Source: Gimesia fumaroli
Lineage (GTDB): Bacteria > Planctomycetota > Planctomycetia > Planctomycetales > Planctomycetaceae
NCBI RefSeq assembly: GCF_007754425.1
Contig: NZ_CP037452.1
Span: 4,563,164-4,627,163 of the forward strand
Length of the DNA: 64,000 nucleotides
Direction of reading: 5' to 3'
Of this stretch, positions 8,479-17,398 are shown piece after piece; the stretch's first letter is position 1; each line of letters begins with the position of its first letter. Position numbers and translations under genes: made by a program. The notes below the pieces were generated by a model, which was not told the origin of the DNA, did not search any database, and saw nothing but the letters and a program-made list of their open reading frames with translations.

Positions 8479-10899
8479 TCAATGCATCGAATCGAGCAGC
8501 ATGTAATATTTCAAATCGAAGTAGCCGGCGTCGGGTTGGCGATTCGAAAAATTCCAGTCGGTTAACCAGTCCAGCAGCGGCCAGAAGCCGGCCATGTTGC
8601 GGAGTGTGCCGAACTTCGTTTTCCAGGCAGTCCATTCCTCTGTAGTCGAAACGGCGTCGAGCTCTGTGAGAAACGCCGATGCGTCTTCGAGTTTCAGATC
8701 AATGATCAAATTGGGAAAGTCGCCGACGAGTCCGTGGTAGGCACTCACTGTATCCAGCTCGGGTTGCCGGGCGCCGTTTTCGTCGAACACGACGTTGTTA
8801 AAGGCATACGAACGATTCGCCACCAGCGAGTAGACGCGGCTTTCTTTTCCTTTGGTCAAACGCACAAACGTGTTGCTGGGCAAAAACCGTGTGAACGTGA
8901 GCTGGGTCCGCATGGTGAGCGTGGAGACAGCCGCTTCCCAGCCTGCGAAGTCGTCTATCGGATCGGACAATTTGACGTCCGGTTTCCTGCCGGGATTGAG
9001 CAGGTCGTGTGGGCCGCTGACCACTTCCGTGAAGCGGCGTTGAATCTTACCCAGCACACCTGAAATGGGGTCCGTCCCTTCTACCTCGAGCCCCTTGCCG
9101 ACGTTTTCGCCGGGAAACGGCATTCGGAACAGCAGTTCCTGACCGATGCCCCGTGTCCAGAGGTCACGATATCTCTGACGTTCATCCACAGGGAGCAACC
9201 GGAGAAAGTTGTCTTCAAACTCCTGCCGTAGCCGGCTCATGAATTCCCAGGTAGACAGCTTTTGTTCGACGCTGCCATAATATTCATAGTTGACCACCAG
9301 CGAGTAGTAAAGTCGCTCGAAGCCGCTGTAATCGATCAGCCAGAACGTGGGCGGAATCCCCCCCTGTCGTCCCCGCAGTACGGTCGCGTTGGTTTCATTG
9401 CGCAGAATGGTCAGCCAGGCGTTCGAGTTTTTCTGATTCCCGTCCCAGATGTCGTTGATCTCATAACCCGTCGGTTTGTATTTATCCAGCATCCGGTTAT
9501 AGGCATCGTTGTATTTGACATTGCCCGTGATGCCATACCCCATGAAATCATTCCACGACTGCAGACCGAGTTCCGGCTTCAATACGGACGGATCATGTGC
9601 GGGATCGACAAAAAAGACCCAGAAATTATCTTTAATGGCGTAAGTCGCCAGGTTCCCGACACAGACCGGCCCGCGAATCATGCCGCTGACGATCAGGTGA
9701 GAGTTCTCTACCATGAACAGGGCCCGCGACCGCGCAGGGATTGCCTGAAAGACTTCGAACGGGTTGTGACTGGCAAAGTCAGACTTCAGGCTCTTCCCGG
9801 GTACCGGTTCGACTTGAAAAAAAAGTTCGTCGAGGCGCTTCAGTTTAGAGTCGTTCAGCTTCCACAGGAACAGCGACTTCTGCACCCGAGATTCGGTCAC
9901 CTTTTTCAACCGGTAGTAAAACTGGTCGACTCCCTTGAGGTAAGGCGTGTCATAGGGTCGTGCCGTCTTGATCTCGTGAACCGGACTGGCTGTGACAACT
10001 TCTTTGCCGTCCTTGTCCGTCGTGACCTGAATCGGCGGCGTCGTGGAGCGGACCAGTCGGAAATACTCGCCTGGCGACTCGTCGAAATGCAACGTCGCCA
10101 GAAATGCATGTTCGAAAATAAACCGACTCACCAACGGCGACAGTGGAACATCCTGATTCAAAAACGCTTCCCAGCGAGCGATGACTTCCGGCTGTGCCAG
10201 TTTCCCGACCTCGGCCATCACACGTGCCGTCGGTCCCGGCGAACCGGCAGAGATCCACTCGGAAAAGAGTTGATTCTCCTCAGGCGACAGCGCGGGCATC
10301 GCGAACGGCATCCCCGCCTTCGGTCGCTGCTTCAAATAGTCGTCGATCCCCTGTTCGCACGGACAAACATGTTTGTTAATCGCCTGGTAAACCGGCTGTA
10401 CCGGCTTCAAACTAAAGGGAGGCTGGTTATGCTCGGTGCCAGCGACCAGCATCCGAAACAGAATACTCTTCGCGGGCCGCTCTGCCGACGGTCCTTCCTG
10501 TTCCACTACCGGACAAAACCCCTGCTCACGCCAGGCTGCTAAAGAAGGCTGGTCAGTCAGACGGACCGGCTTCTCGGCAAACAGATGTGTGCCATCCGGG
10601 TTCCCTTTCCGCGCACCGCGGAGTAAACCTTCGTAACAAGTGAGTTTGAGCAGACAGGGTGAATCGAGACAGCCATGACAGACAATACACCGTCGGTTAA
10701 ATATCGGCTGAATCTTATCGAGATAGAATTCACCATCGAGATCAGAGCCGGTTGTTTCCGGATACGCGGGTGGGACATAAACAAACGGCCCCCACGCTGA
10801 TTCAACGCGTGCTTCCTCCCAGAGCAGACTGCCGGCGATCGCACCCGCCACAACCAGAATGAGCAATCCAACAACCGCGTGGTGTACCTTGAGTTTCAA
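8479..10899 (-). CDS. cti: Fatty acid cis/trans isomerase
   Basis: An 806-residue protein with an N-terminal membrane anchor or signal (residues 9-27) and a single heme-c site, C71-I-V-C-H75, as in Cti of Pseudomonas and Vibrio. Long family-typical segments follow, such as GVDQFYYRLKKVTESRVQ and LYYSLVVNYEYYG. Cti is a periplasmic enzyme that converts cis double bonds of membrane phospholipids to trans under solvent or heat stress. Length and domain order agree with the family. It stands alone on the minus strand between two intergenic regions. The gene is well known in gammaproteobacteria and less expected here. Confidence 0.88.
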   Translation of the reverse strand: MKLKVHHAVVGLLILVVAGAIAGSLLWEEARVESAWGPFVYVPPAYPETTGSDLDGEFYLDKIQPIFNRRCIVCHGCLDSPCLLKLTCYEGLLRGARKGNPDGTHLFAEKPVRLTDQPSLAAWREQGFCPVVEQEGPSAERPAKSILFRMLVAGTEHNQPPFSLKPVQPVYQAINKHVCPCEQGIDDYLKQRPKAGMPFAMPALSPEENQLFSEWISAGSPGPTARVMAEVGKLAQPEVIARWEAFLNQDVPLSPLVSRFIFEHAFLATLHFDESPGEYFRLVRSTTPPIQVTTDKDGKEVVTASPVHEIKTARPYDTPYLKGVDQFYYRLKKVTESRVQKSLFLWKLNDSKLKRLDELFFQVEPVPGKSLKSDFASHNPFEVFQAIPARSRALFMVENSHLIVSGMIRGPVCVGNLATYAIKDNFWVFFVDPAHDPSVLKPELGLQSWNDFMGYGITGNVKYNDAYNRMLDKYKPTGYEINDIWDGNQKNSNAWLTILRNETNATVLRGRQGGIPPTFWLIDYSGFERLYYSLVVNYEYYGSVEQKLSTWEFMSRLRQEFEDNFLRLLPVDERQRYRDLWTRGIGQELLFRMPFPGENVGKGLEVEGTDPISGVLGKIQRRFTEVVSGPHDLLNPGRKPDVKLSDPIDDFAGWEAAVSTLTMRTQLTFTRFLPSNTFVRLTKGKESRVYSLVANRSYAFNNVVFDENGARQPELDTVSAYHGLVGDFPNLIIDLKLEDASAFLTELDAVSTTEEWTAWKTKFGTLRNMAGFWPLLDWLTDWNFSNRQPDAGYFDLKYYMLLDSMH

Positions 10900-11433
10900 A
10901 GCTCTGATCCCCTACTCCATTACGAGACATCAATTCCGGATCGCAGTCGACAAGCACCCGGCACAAAATTGAAGATAGACCTGAATAAATAAGGTGTCAA
11001 CCCACGAGTTTATTCACACAGAGATTATCTAACCAACTGTCGCCCCATTATCACTCCTCCAAATAACCGCCCACTATTGCCCTGCACACTTTCGCCCGGT
11101 TATCATGGCGTGTATCCTTTCAGGATCGAATCCTGTTCTCACACGAACCTGATTCGCCGCTGACCTGACTTTGGTCAGTTCAGAATGATAACTTTTAAAA
11201 GCGCCTCCTTGTCGATGTGGAACCCTTTGAATTGAGATTGTACCAGGACTGATCACGCCGATAGATTTCCGGGTTTTCCCTACCATTTTCCCGCCCTACT
11301 CATCGCACTGATTTAGAATCATTCCCACGTGTTTCGATTCTTTTCGGAATACGCATTCCTGTTTCAATCCCACAAAACGAAATCGTTCGCATCGACAGCC
11401 CATGACACGAATTGAACGTAAGGAACTGAGAGT
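10900..11433. other. Intergenic region with an interrupted hairpin
   Basis: No gene is supported in this 534-base gap. It contains an inverted repeat at 11127-11156 (CGAATC, CT, GTTC, six-base loop, GAAC, CT, GATTCG) and a smaller CTGACC...GGTCAG stem shortly after. A 70-codon frame on the minus strand (11074-11286) crosses these structures and looks accidental. Control of the flanking divergent genes is possible but not shown. Confidence 0.5.
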
Positions 11434-12906
11434 ATGCCATCCTGGCCAGAAAAAATGTTTATCGATGGAAAATGGATCGACGGTCATTCCAGCACCAGTT
11501 GGACGATCACCAACCCGGCGACCCGCGAACCGCTGGCAGAAATTGCGATGGCCGATGCCAGTGACGTCGACCTTGCCGTCACCGCAGCCCGCCGCGCGTT
11601 TGACAAAGGCGAATGGCGGCGGATGGATGGCCTGGAGCGCGGACGTCTGCTGTATAAGCTGGCCGAGAAGGTACGTGAGGCGGCTGAAGACCTCGCCATG
11701 ACCGACACGCTCAATATCGGCAAACCGATTCGCGATACACTGGGCTTTGACATTCCCTGTGGTGCCGACATGCTGGAAAGCTACGCCGGGCTTCCCGATA
11801 AAATCGCCGGTCACTCCTATGGGGGACTCGCCGATAACGTAACCATGCAGTTCCGCGAACCGATGGGTGTCATCGCGGCCATTGTTCCCTGGAATTATCC
11901 GCTGACCAACGCCGCCATCAAGCTGGCACCAATCCTCGCCTGCGGAAACACGGTCGTCCTGAAACCATCCGAAGTCTCTCCACTGTCTGCCTTGATGCTG
12001 GCGAAGCTGGCCGAAGAAGTCGGCTTCCCGCCCGGCGTGATCAATGTGATTCACGGAACGGGTGCGGAAGCAGGAACGGCGCTGGTGAAACATCCCGGCA
12101 TCAATAAAATCGCCTTCACCGGTCGCCATGAAACCGGCGCCCAGTTGATGGAAGCCGCCAAAGAGGGCATGAAAGGCGTGCTACTCGAACTGGGGGGCAA
12201 GACGCCGAGCGTGGTCTTCCCGGATGCACCGCTAGACCACGTCGTCAATGGCGTGATCACCGGTATTTTCTGTCACCTCGGTCAGATCTGCGTCGCCGGC
12301 TCTCGTCTATTGGTACATGAAAGCCAGCACGATGAACTGCTGGAAGCGATCATCGCTAAAGCCAAAGGACTGAAGCAGGGGGATCCTACCGATCCCGAAA
12401 TGCACCTGGGTTGTCTCGCCACGCCGACGCACTGCGACTTCGTTCGCACCCGCGTCGAACAGGCGAAACAGGAAGGGGCCCGCCTGGTCCTTTCGGGGGA
12501 AGTCTCCGACGATCCTCTCGACTGCTTCTATCCGCCGACCATCTTCGACCAGGTCTCTCCAGACATGGCCGTCGCGAAAGAAGAAGTCTTCGGCCCCGTT
12601 TTAAGCGTGTTGACCTACAAAACGGAAGAAGAAGCGATCCGCATCGCCAATGATTCCGACTTCGGTCTGATGGCCAACATCTGGACCACCGATGGCACAC
12701 GGGCGCTGCGGGTTGCTCGCGAATTGCAGGCCGGCCGCATTTCGATCAACGGCGGCGGTTACCTGCGTCCCAACGTGCCGATCTACGGTTACAAGAAAAG
12801 TGGCTTCGGAGCAGAACTCGGTTTCATCGAAGCGGCCCACGAATTCTGTAATTCGAAATCTGTCATCTATTCACTGGCGACAGAGAAATCTCCCTGGCCC
12901 GAGTAA
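11434..12906 (+). CDS. NAD(P)-dependent aldehyde dehydrogenase (betaine-aldehyde type)
   Basis: A 490-residue aldehyde dehydrogenase of normal length. PWNYPLTNAAIKLAPILACG is the N-terminal cofactor segment. The general base E252 sits in LELGGK and the nucleophile C286 in GQICVAGSRLLV; EEVFGPVLSV follows. The enzyme oxidises aldehydes to acids in the cytoplasm. The motif normally FTGS-x-x-x-G reads FTGRHETG here, placing Arg at the usual Ser of the nucleotide-binding turn, so cofactor handling may differ. It is followed 81 bases later by a secreted sialidase-like gene on the same strand. The substrate is not determinable. Confidence 0.88.
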   Translation: MPSWPEKMFIDGKWIDGHSSTSWTITNPATREPLAEIAMADASDVDLAVTAARRAFDKGEWRRMDGLERGRLLYKLAEKVREAAEDLAMTDTLNIGKPIRDTLGFDIPCGADMLESYAGLPDKIAGHSYGGLADNVTMQFREPMGVIAAIVPWNYPLTNAAIKLAPILACGNTVVLKPSEVSPLSALMLAKLAEEVGFPPGVINVIHGTGAEAGTALVKHPGINKIAFTGRHETGAQLMEAAKEGMKGVLLELGGKTPSVVFPDAPLDHVVNGVITGIFCHLGQICVAGSRLLVHESQHDELLEAIIAKAKGLKQGDPTDPEMHLGCLATPTHCDFVRTRVEQAKQEGARLVLSGEVSDDPLDCFYPPTIFDQVSPDMAVAKEEVFGPVLSVLTYKTEEEAIRIANDSDFGLMANIWTTDGTRALRVARELQAGRISINGGGYLRPNVPIYGYKKSGFGAELGFIEAAHEFCNSKSVIYSLATEKSPWPE

Positions 12907-12987
12907 TTGCCACGAGTTTAAAAATGCAACAGGAGCAGGATGCGGTTATACTGCAGCCTGCTTCTGTTTGATTCACTCACTTAGAAA

Positions 12988-14379
12988 ATGAGAACGACCA
13001 TGCGCTCCCTCTTCTGTTCTTTGTTCTTCATCCTCGTTTCCGCGAAGTGTGTTGTCGCCGATGAGAAAACAGCCGCCTCTATCAAGCTGACGATGGGGGA
13101 ACCGCGGGTTATCGTGCGGGGAATTCGGCCCGAGGAACAGATCTGGGGGCCCTACCAGTTTCCGCGGCCCTACAAAGTAGGGGACCGGTATCTCGTTTCC
13201 GTGCATGTGAAAAACGACGACATCAGCAACTACGGTTCGACGGCCCTCTGGTTTGAGAGCCGTGACAAAGGGGAGACGTGGAAAGAGGTCGACGCGTCCA
13301 TCGCACAAGAGTGCGGCCTGGTGCTTCCCAATGGCGACCGGGTCTATATGCCGCCGGAATCGGGTATTGACGTCAGCGATTACAAAACCACACCCTGGAA
13401 TAAATACACGCCCGCCTATGACTTTTCGAAACAGGCGAAACCGGGTACGCTGCCGGTCCCCGACGGAATGACCTTTTGGATGGGAGGCACAACGATCTAT
13501 GCTTTTAACGCCGATCGTCTCCCAGCCAATCTGTCGAAAAAAGAATGGACGTTGTTTCGCATTCCCAAAGGTGAAACCGAACCGAAGCTGGAACATGCTT
13601 CCGTCGACTGGCCTTTTCTGACGCGCGTGGTGCATGTCAGCCGCAGTGGTAAAAAGATTCTGAAGTCGATCTTCCCCCGTGGCAATCCCAAGATCGGTCC
13701 CGACGGCGCGATCTGGGTCAGCGTCTTTTCGGGCGAAGGCCATCTCAATCCCGCGAATGGACAATACAGCCCCTACTACTCAGCCGAAATCTTTCGTTCG
13801 GAAGACAACGGGAAATCATTCCAGCGCCGCGCCCATCTGGAATACGAGGCCGACGGTCACGAGTTCCCCTACAAGAGCGGCGGCTTCAGTGACAGCGATT
13901 TCGAATTCATGCCCGACGGCTCCATCGTCTGGTTCCTGCGTTCGACCTGGTATTCCTACACCGGCAAAGAGTGGGACCCGATGTATATGACTCGCTCGAC
14001 GGACGGCGGCCACACCTGGTCCAAGCCGATCAAGTTCGACAACGTCGGTATTCTCCCCCGGCTCTGTACCCTTGAGAACGGCGTCACCCTGCTTTGTTAC
14101 GCTCGCCCGGGAACCTTCGTCCGCGCCGCTCTCAACGACAGCGGCACCAAATGGACCGAACCATTGGTAGTCATGACGCCCGACGACCGTAGCAGCCTGG
14201 CGAACAAACCAGTCGCCGACCCCACCTTCCACGACTGGGACGGCTCATGCAACAATCCCGAAATCATCCCCCTCGACAAAAACAGCGCCCTGATTTTCTA
14301 CAGCGACTTCTACTACCCCGACAAGAACGGCGTCAAACGCAAGACGATTTTGTGCCGGAAGATTACCGTCGAGCGGTAG
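12988..14379 (+). CDS. Secreted sialidase-like (BNR/Asp-box) protein
   Basis: A 463-residue protein with a signal peptide (residues ~1-25, cleavage after VVA). Asp-box motifs S-x-D-x-G-x-x-W occur three times: SRDKGETW (91-98), SEDNGKSF and STDGGHTW, as expected for a six-bladed sialidase propeller. An Arg-rich RPEEQIW segment lies near the N-terminus. Planctomycete homologues are annotated exo-alpha-sialidase, although the true glycan substrate is usually unknown. An internal ATG at 13000 is an equally possible start, since GAGAA lies just before it. The protein is probably periplasmic or extracellular and acts in glycan breakdown with the sulfatases of this region. Confidence 0.8.
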   Translation: MRTTMRSLFCSLFFILVSAKCVVADEKTAASIKLTMGEPRVIVRGIRPEEQIWGPYQFPRPYKVGDRYLVSVHVKNDDISNYGSTALWFESRDKGETWKEVDASIAQECGLVLPNGDRVYMPPESGIDVSDYKTTPWNKYTPAYDFSKQAKPGTLPVPDGMTFWMGGTTIYAFNADRLPANLSKKEWTLFRIPKGETEPKLEHASVDWPFLTRVVHVSRSGKKILKSIFPRGNPKIGPDGAIWVSVFSGEGHLNPANGQYSPYYSAEIFRSEDNGKSFQRRAHLEYEADGHEFPYKSGGFSDSDFEFMPDGSIVWFLRSTWYSYTGKEWDPMYMTRSTDGGHTWSKPIKFDNVGILPRLCTLENGVTLLCYARPGTFVRAALNDSGTKWTEPLVVMTPDDRSSLANKPVADPTFHDWDGSCNNPEIIPLDKNSALIFYSDFYYPDKNGVKRKTILCRKITVER

Positions 14380-14403
14380 ACGAATTCACGACCTCATCAT
14401 AGC

Positions 14404-14437
14404 CAGCGGGCCGGCATTAGCCGCCGGTGTTAAAGGT
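14404..14437. repeat. Short GGC.TTAGCCG intergenic repeat
   Basis: The sequence GCCGGCATTAGCCGCCGGT is followed by TTAA. Related versions occur at 14544-14576 (GAGCGTTAGCCCCGGTTAA) and at 34625-34650 (CGGCGTAAGCCGCGGTTAA). All are intergenic and GC-rich with partial dyad symmetry. Confidence 0.55.
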
Positions 14438-14595
14438 TCTAATTGTGTTGCCAAGGACTACAACATGATCAAGTATCAATTAACAAACACCGAGATTGAA
14501 CAGGTCCCTAAGTTACAGAGACATTGAACGCAGTAAAGACTCATTAGCCGCAGAGCGTTAGCCCCGGTTAACGTCTTTGGTAAGAACCGTTCGTA

Positions 14596-15129
14596 CTATT
14601 CAACACTGTCACGATGAAGAGAAATCTCGACGCCGTGTTCTGTATCCCAACTGGAAGCAAAGTAAAAGGTCAAGACAGCGCAGTCATCACGAATCTCGGG
14701 ACCAATGCTGATTTCGTATAACCCATACAGGGAATCAATTGCCGCGGGGGAATCCCAGTCGACGAGATCACGTATTTCTTCCCAGCCATCCGTATCTTCT
14801 GTGCGATCGCTCTGAAAACCTGACCAGCCAAGTTCGTGATGCGCCAGTAACTCCGCGCGTAAGATCTGTTCCACGGTATCGCAATTCTCTATCAGGTAGT
14901 TCCACGCGGCCTCGTAACGGGCTTTGTCGGCGTCAGTTTCGATACGATCCATGGTGACTGCAAAACCAGCGGGATCTTCGTCTTCCTCTTCCCAGCAGGA
15001 GTAGACAGACAGATCAAATCGGGATCGCGCGTCTCGCATGACGGGACGTTCGGTCTCCCAGATCAGATATCCGACTTCGTGCAATTTGAAACTCTGTAAA
15101 AACTGGCTCATCAGGATTTCATCGATCAT
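14596..15129 (-). CDS. Hypothetical acidic protein, possibly DUF6985-like
   Basis: A 177-residue, strongly acidic protein without signal peptide. The ATG is preceded by AGGAACCT at good distance. The C-terminal WDTEHGVEI resembles the W-D-x-E-H-G ending of DUF6985 proteins, a small family of unknown function often found near toxin-immunity genes. This match is from memory and weak. No neighbour on the same strand suggests a role. Confidence 0.6.
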   Translation of the reverse strand: MIDEILMSQFLQSFKLHEVGYLIWETERPVMRDARSRFDLSVYSCWEEEDEDPAGFAVTMDRIETDADKARYEAAWNYLIENCDTVEQILRAELLAHHELGWSGFQSDRTEDTDGWEEIRDLVDWDSPAAIDSLYGLYEISIGPEIRDDCAVLTFYFASSWDTEHGVEISLHRDSVE

Positions 15130-15444
15130 AGGTTCCTGGATTTGATACTTCGCGAACTACTTCAGCATAGCCGGTGGCTTGCGATTATCACAGATAAAAA
15201 GTCAATTCTCTTGAGGCAACTTATTCTTTTCCTGGCAAGTATTAATTCATCATTTCTTCGCAATTCTTTTTTTTTATGGTTCGCTTTCAGTGCCACTTTT
15301 CTTCAAGATTTTGAATCGGTACGATGTTGTCTTACGAGTCTAAAGCTGCACTTAACAATGAGCTTGTCGATTGCAGCTCGCGACTCGAACAGAGAACGTT
15401 CCCGGCCCTTCTTTCTGATTCCCTGTTTTCTGCGAATTCCTATT

Positions 15445-16620
15445 ATGAGTCCTCGAGTTACCCTGCTGATTCTTCTCGCATTGACACTGACCACGAACGC
15501 TCGGGCCGAAAAACTGATTCCGATCAGTGAACTCCAAAAAGGGGGACTGCCGAAGAGGATCGGCCAAGTCACCCTTAAAAAATCCGGCACGAAAATCCTG
15601 ATTGTCAAAATGGTGGTCAGTCGTATGAAGTCCATTTACAAACTGCTGGATTTCGAAACGGGGCAACCGGTCACCTTCCAGGCCAATCAGATTGCCATCA
15701 CAGCTGTTGCAGACAAGCCAGCGACGCTGGAGAACTTTCGCCAACAGCTGGATTCCGCGAACAATTTCCTGATCAAGGTTCATCCGATCCGCGACAAGAA
15801 ACTGATCACTTCGGAAGCCCGGATCATTGTCGTGATCACATCGAAAGGGGCTCTCGACACCACGTCGGAAGGGAAACAGATTGAGAATGCCTTTCGTGGC
15901 CTGCTCAATGATTCCAAAAAGCTCCTGGTCTTCCAGAAAACGAAGGTCAGAAAACTCGCTGATGAGCTGGATGCCGTGGGAAACAGCTGGGTTAAATTCC
16001 ACAAAAGGACGGAAATCGTCCAGGCGCTGGAATTTGTCGAGCGGGGACGAAATCGAATTGAATCGTTAGCGTTCAGCCTGTCGATCAGAAATCTCTGCTT
16101 GTCCGATGCAGATCGAGTACCAGAAACGTTTGCTTTGGAAGATGAAATTGATGCCTATGTCGCGGAACTGAAAATTTACTCCCGGCTTTACAAAGAGCTG
16201 AAACGAAAAGAGCAATTGGCCGAAGAGATGAAACGGCAGAGTGCTGCTCTGATCGCGTCTATTGAGGCATTTCAACAAAAGCAGCGAGAACGACGTACCA
16301 AAACCATAAACTCACTGATCGCGGAGTTTGAAGTACTGACCGCCAAAGCCGATCTGATTCGGGCCGACCAGGAGTTTCAGCTGGACAGCTTATTGATCCG
16401 CCACTCCATTCGTGAGCAGGAAATCGAAGAATACCGGCAATGGCTGGAAGCCGAACAAGCGGCCGAGGCAGAACGTGTTGCCCAGGAGTATTACGATCAA
16501 GTGGACTACGGCAGCGACTGGAACAATTTCCAACTCATGCACCAGACCGACCGAATGATGTTCAACTCATTCTACAGCAACAGCTGGGACCATCGACCGG
16601 CGACTGACGGTCGACAGTAA
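15445..16620 (+). CDS. Hypothetical secreted coiled-coil protein
   Basis: The frame is open from 15142, but the signal peptide begins at the ATG at 15445 (MSPRVTLLILLALTLTTNARA), so I place the start there, giving 391 residues. After the signal, residues ~22-75 include an SHD1-like stretch (LPKRIGQVTLKKSG, IYKLLDFETGQPVTFQ). The middle and C-terminal parts are long charged helices (KRKEQLAEEMKRQ, EEYRQWLEAEQAAEAERV) that probably form coiled coils. The end is rich in N, S, W and D. No catalytic motif is seen. It is probably periplasmic; function unknown. Confidence 0.65.
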   Translation: MSPRVTLLILLALTLTTNARAEKLIPISELQKGGLPKRIGQVTLKKSGTKILIVKMVVSRMKSIYKLLDFETGQPVTFQANQIAITAVADKPATLENFRQQLDSANNFLIKVHPIRDKKLITSEARIIVVITSKGALDTTSEGKQIENAFRGLLNDSKKLLVFQKTKVRKLADELDAVGNSWVKFHKRTEIVQALEFVERGRNRIESLAFSLSIRNLCLSDADRVPETFALEDEIDAYVAELKIYSRLYKELKRKEQLAEEMKRQSAALIASIEAFQQKQRERRTKTINSLIAEFEVLTAKADLIRADQEFQLDSLLIRHSIREQEIEEYRQWLEAEQAAEAERVAQEYYDQVDYGSDWNNFQLMHQTDRMMFNSFYSNSWDHRPATDGRQ

Positions 16621-16632
16621 CCCTACCCATCC

Positions 16633-17112
16633 TCAAATCTCAACAGGTACCAGCGTCAGACTCACCAGCACCTGTCCGCTGGCGAACAATGTGATTGTGG
16701 TTGCCAAAATGGGGATCAGCGCGAAGCGGCGGCTGCGGAGTTCCTGGCTGAAGAGAATCGTTGCGTACAAAAATACAATCAACGAAGCGACCAGCATCAA
16801 CGGTATTAAGGCAAGCCCCAGCCTCGTATACGCCGCGACGATCCACAGGAACAGCCAGCCGACTCCATACCCAGTTAACAGCAGCACCGCAGGTTCGGGG
16901 CGGCGGATGCGAATCCATTGCCAGATCAGAAACACCGGCCCTAGAGCGACCGGGGCCAACACTGTATTGACCAGGGTACCGTCGGGGTTATATCTCGAAG
17001 ACGAACCATGCCCCACCAACCAGTAAGAGAACGCGTACAGAAAACACAACAGGCCCACCGCAGCGAAGAGCCGATGCAGGCCTGATGAAACATATTGTGA
17101 TTCTGTATTCAA
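16633..17112 (-). CDS. Hypothetical integral membrane protein, TTG start
   Basis: A 159-residue protein with about five hydrophobic segments (roughly 13-33, 48-66, 74-95, 98-118, 130-152). I see no family signature. The start is a TTG at 17112 preceded by AAGGA. It converges with the preceding gene with only 12 bases between stops. Confidence 0.6.
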   Translation of the reverse strand: MNTESQYVSSGLHRLFAAVGLLCFLYAFSYWLVGHGSSSRYNPDGTLVNTVLAPVALGPVFLIWQWIRIRRPEPAVLLLTGYGVGWLFLWIVAAYTRLGLALIPLMLVASLIVFLYATILFSQELRSRRFALIPILATTITLFASGQVLVSLTLVPVEI

Positions 17113-17182
17113 ATCTTCATTCCTTACCGCTTCAATTGTTCGCCCTACTCGATGTTACCTGTTTTACACGATCCTCGACAGA

Positions 17183-17213
17183 TTTTTTCGTGTGTTTTCG
17201 TGCTTTTCGTGGT
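17183..17213. repeat. Short TTTTCGTG tandem-like repeat
   Basis: Three imperfect copies of TTTTCGTG (the first with six T, then TGTTTTCGTG, then CTTTTCGTGG) lie in the gap between 17113 and 17398. The gap otherwise shows no gene and serves as leader for the downstream propeller gene. Confidence 0.4.
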
Positions 17214-17398
17214 AGTCCCTACCGTTCCACGAATAAAACGCCTGCATTTCGCTCAATCGATCGACCAGAAATCCGCCTCTTCCGTTCCCGAACACTGGAC
17301 CTGCTCATCGAAGTCAGTCAAAATAAGAGAGAAGCACGACCTTCCCTCCGAGAAGCGACTCAAACCGACCCGCTCTAATTTCAGGAACCAATTTCATC

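Noticed and set aside
9262-10542. A 426-codon frame on the plus strand inside the isomerase gene
   Set aside because: Antisense to a clear Cti gene with conserved motifs; composition is an Arg-rich shadow.
11296-12129. A 277-codon minus-strand frame overlapping the aldehyde dehydrogenase
   Set aside because: Shadow of the dehydrogenase; no motifs, no ribosome site.
12973-13764. A 263-codon minus-strand frame over the sialidase-like gene
   Set aside because: Shadow of the BNR protein whose Asp-boxes and signal peptide are on the plus strand.
15142-15444. N-terminal extension of the coiled-coil protein from a TTG
   Set aside because: A standard signal peptide starts at 15445, and the extension looks non-coding and AT-rich.
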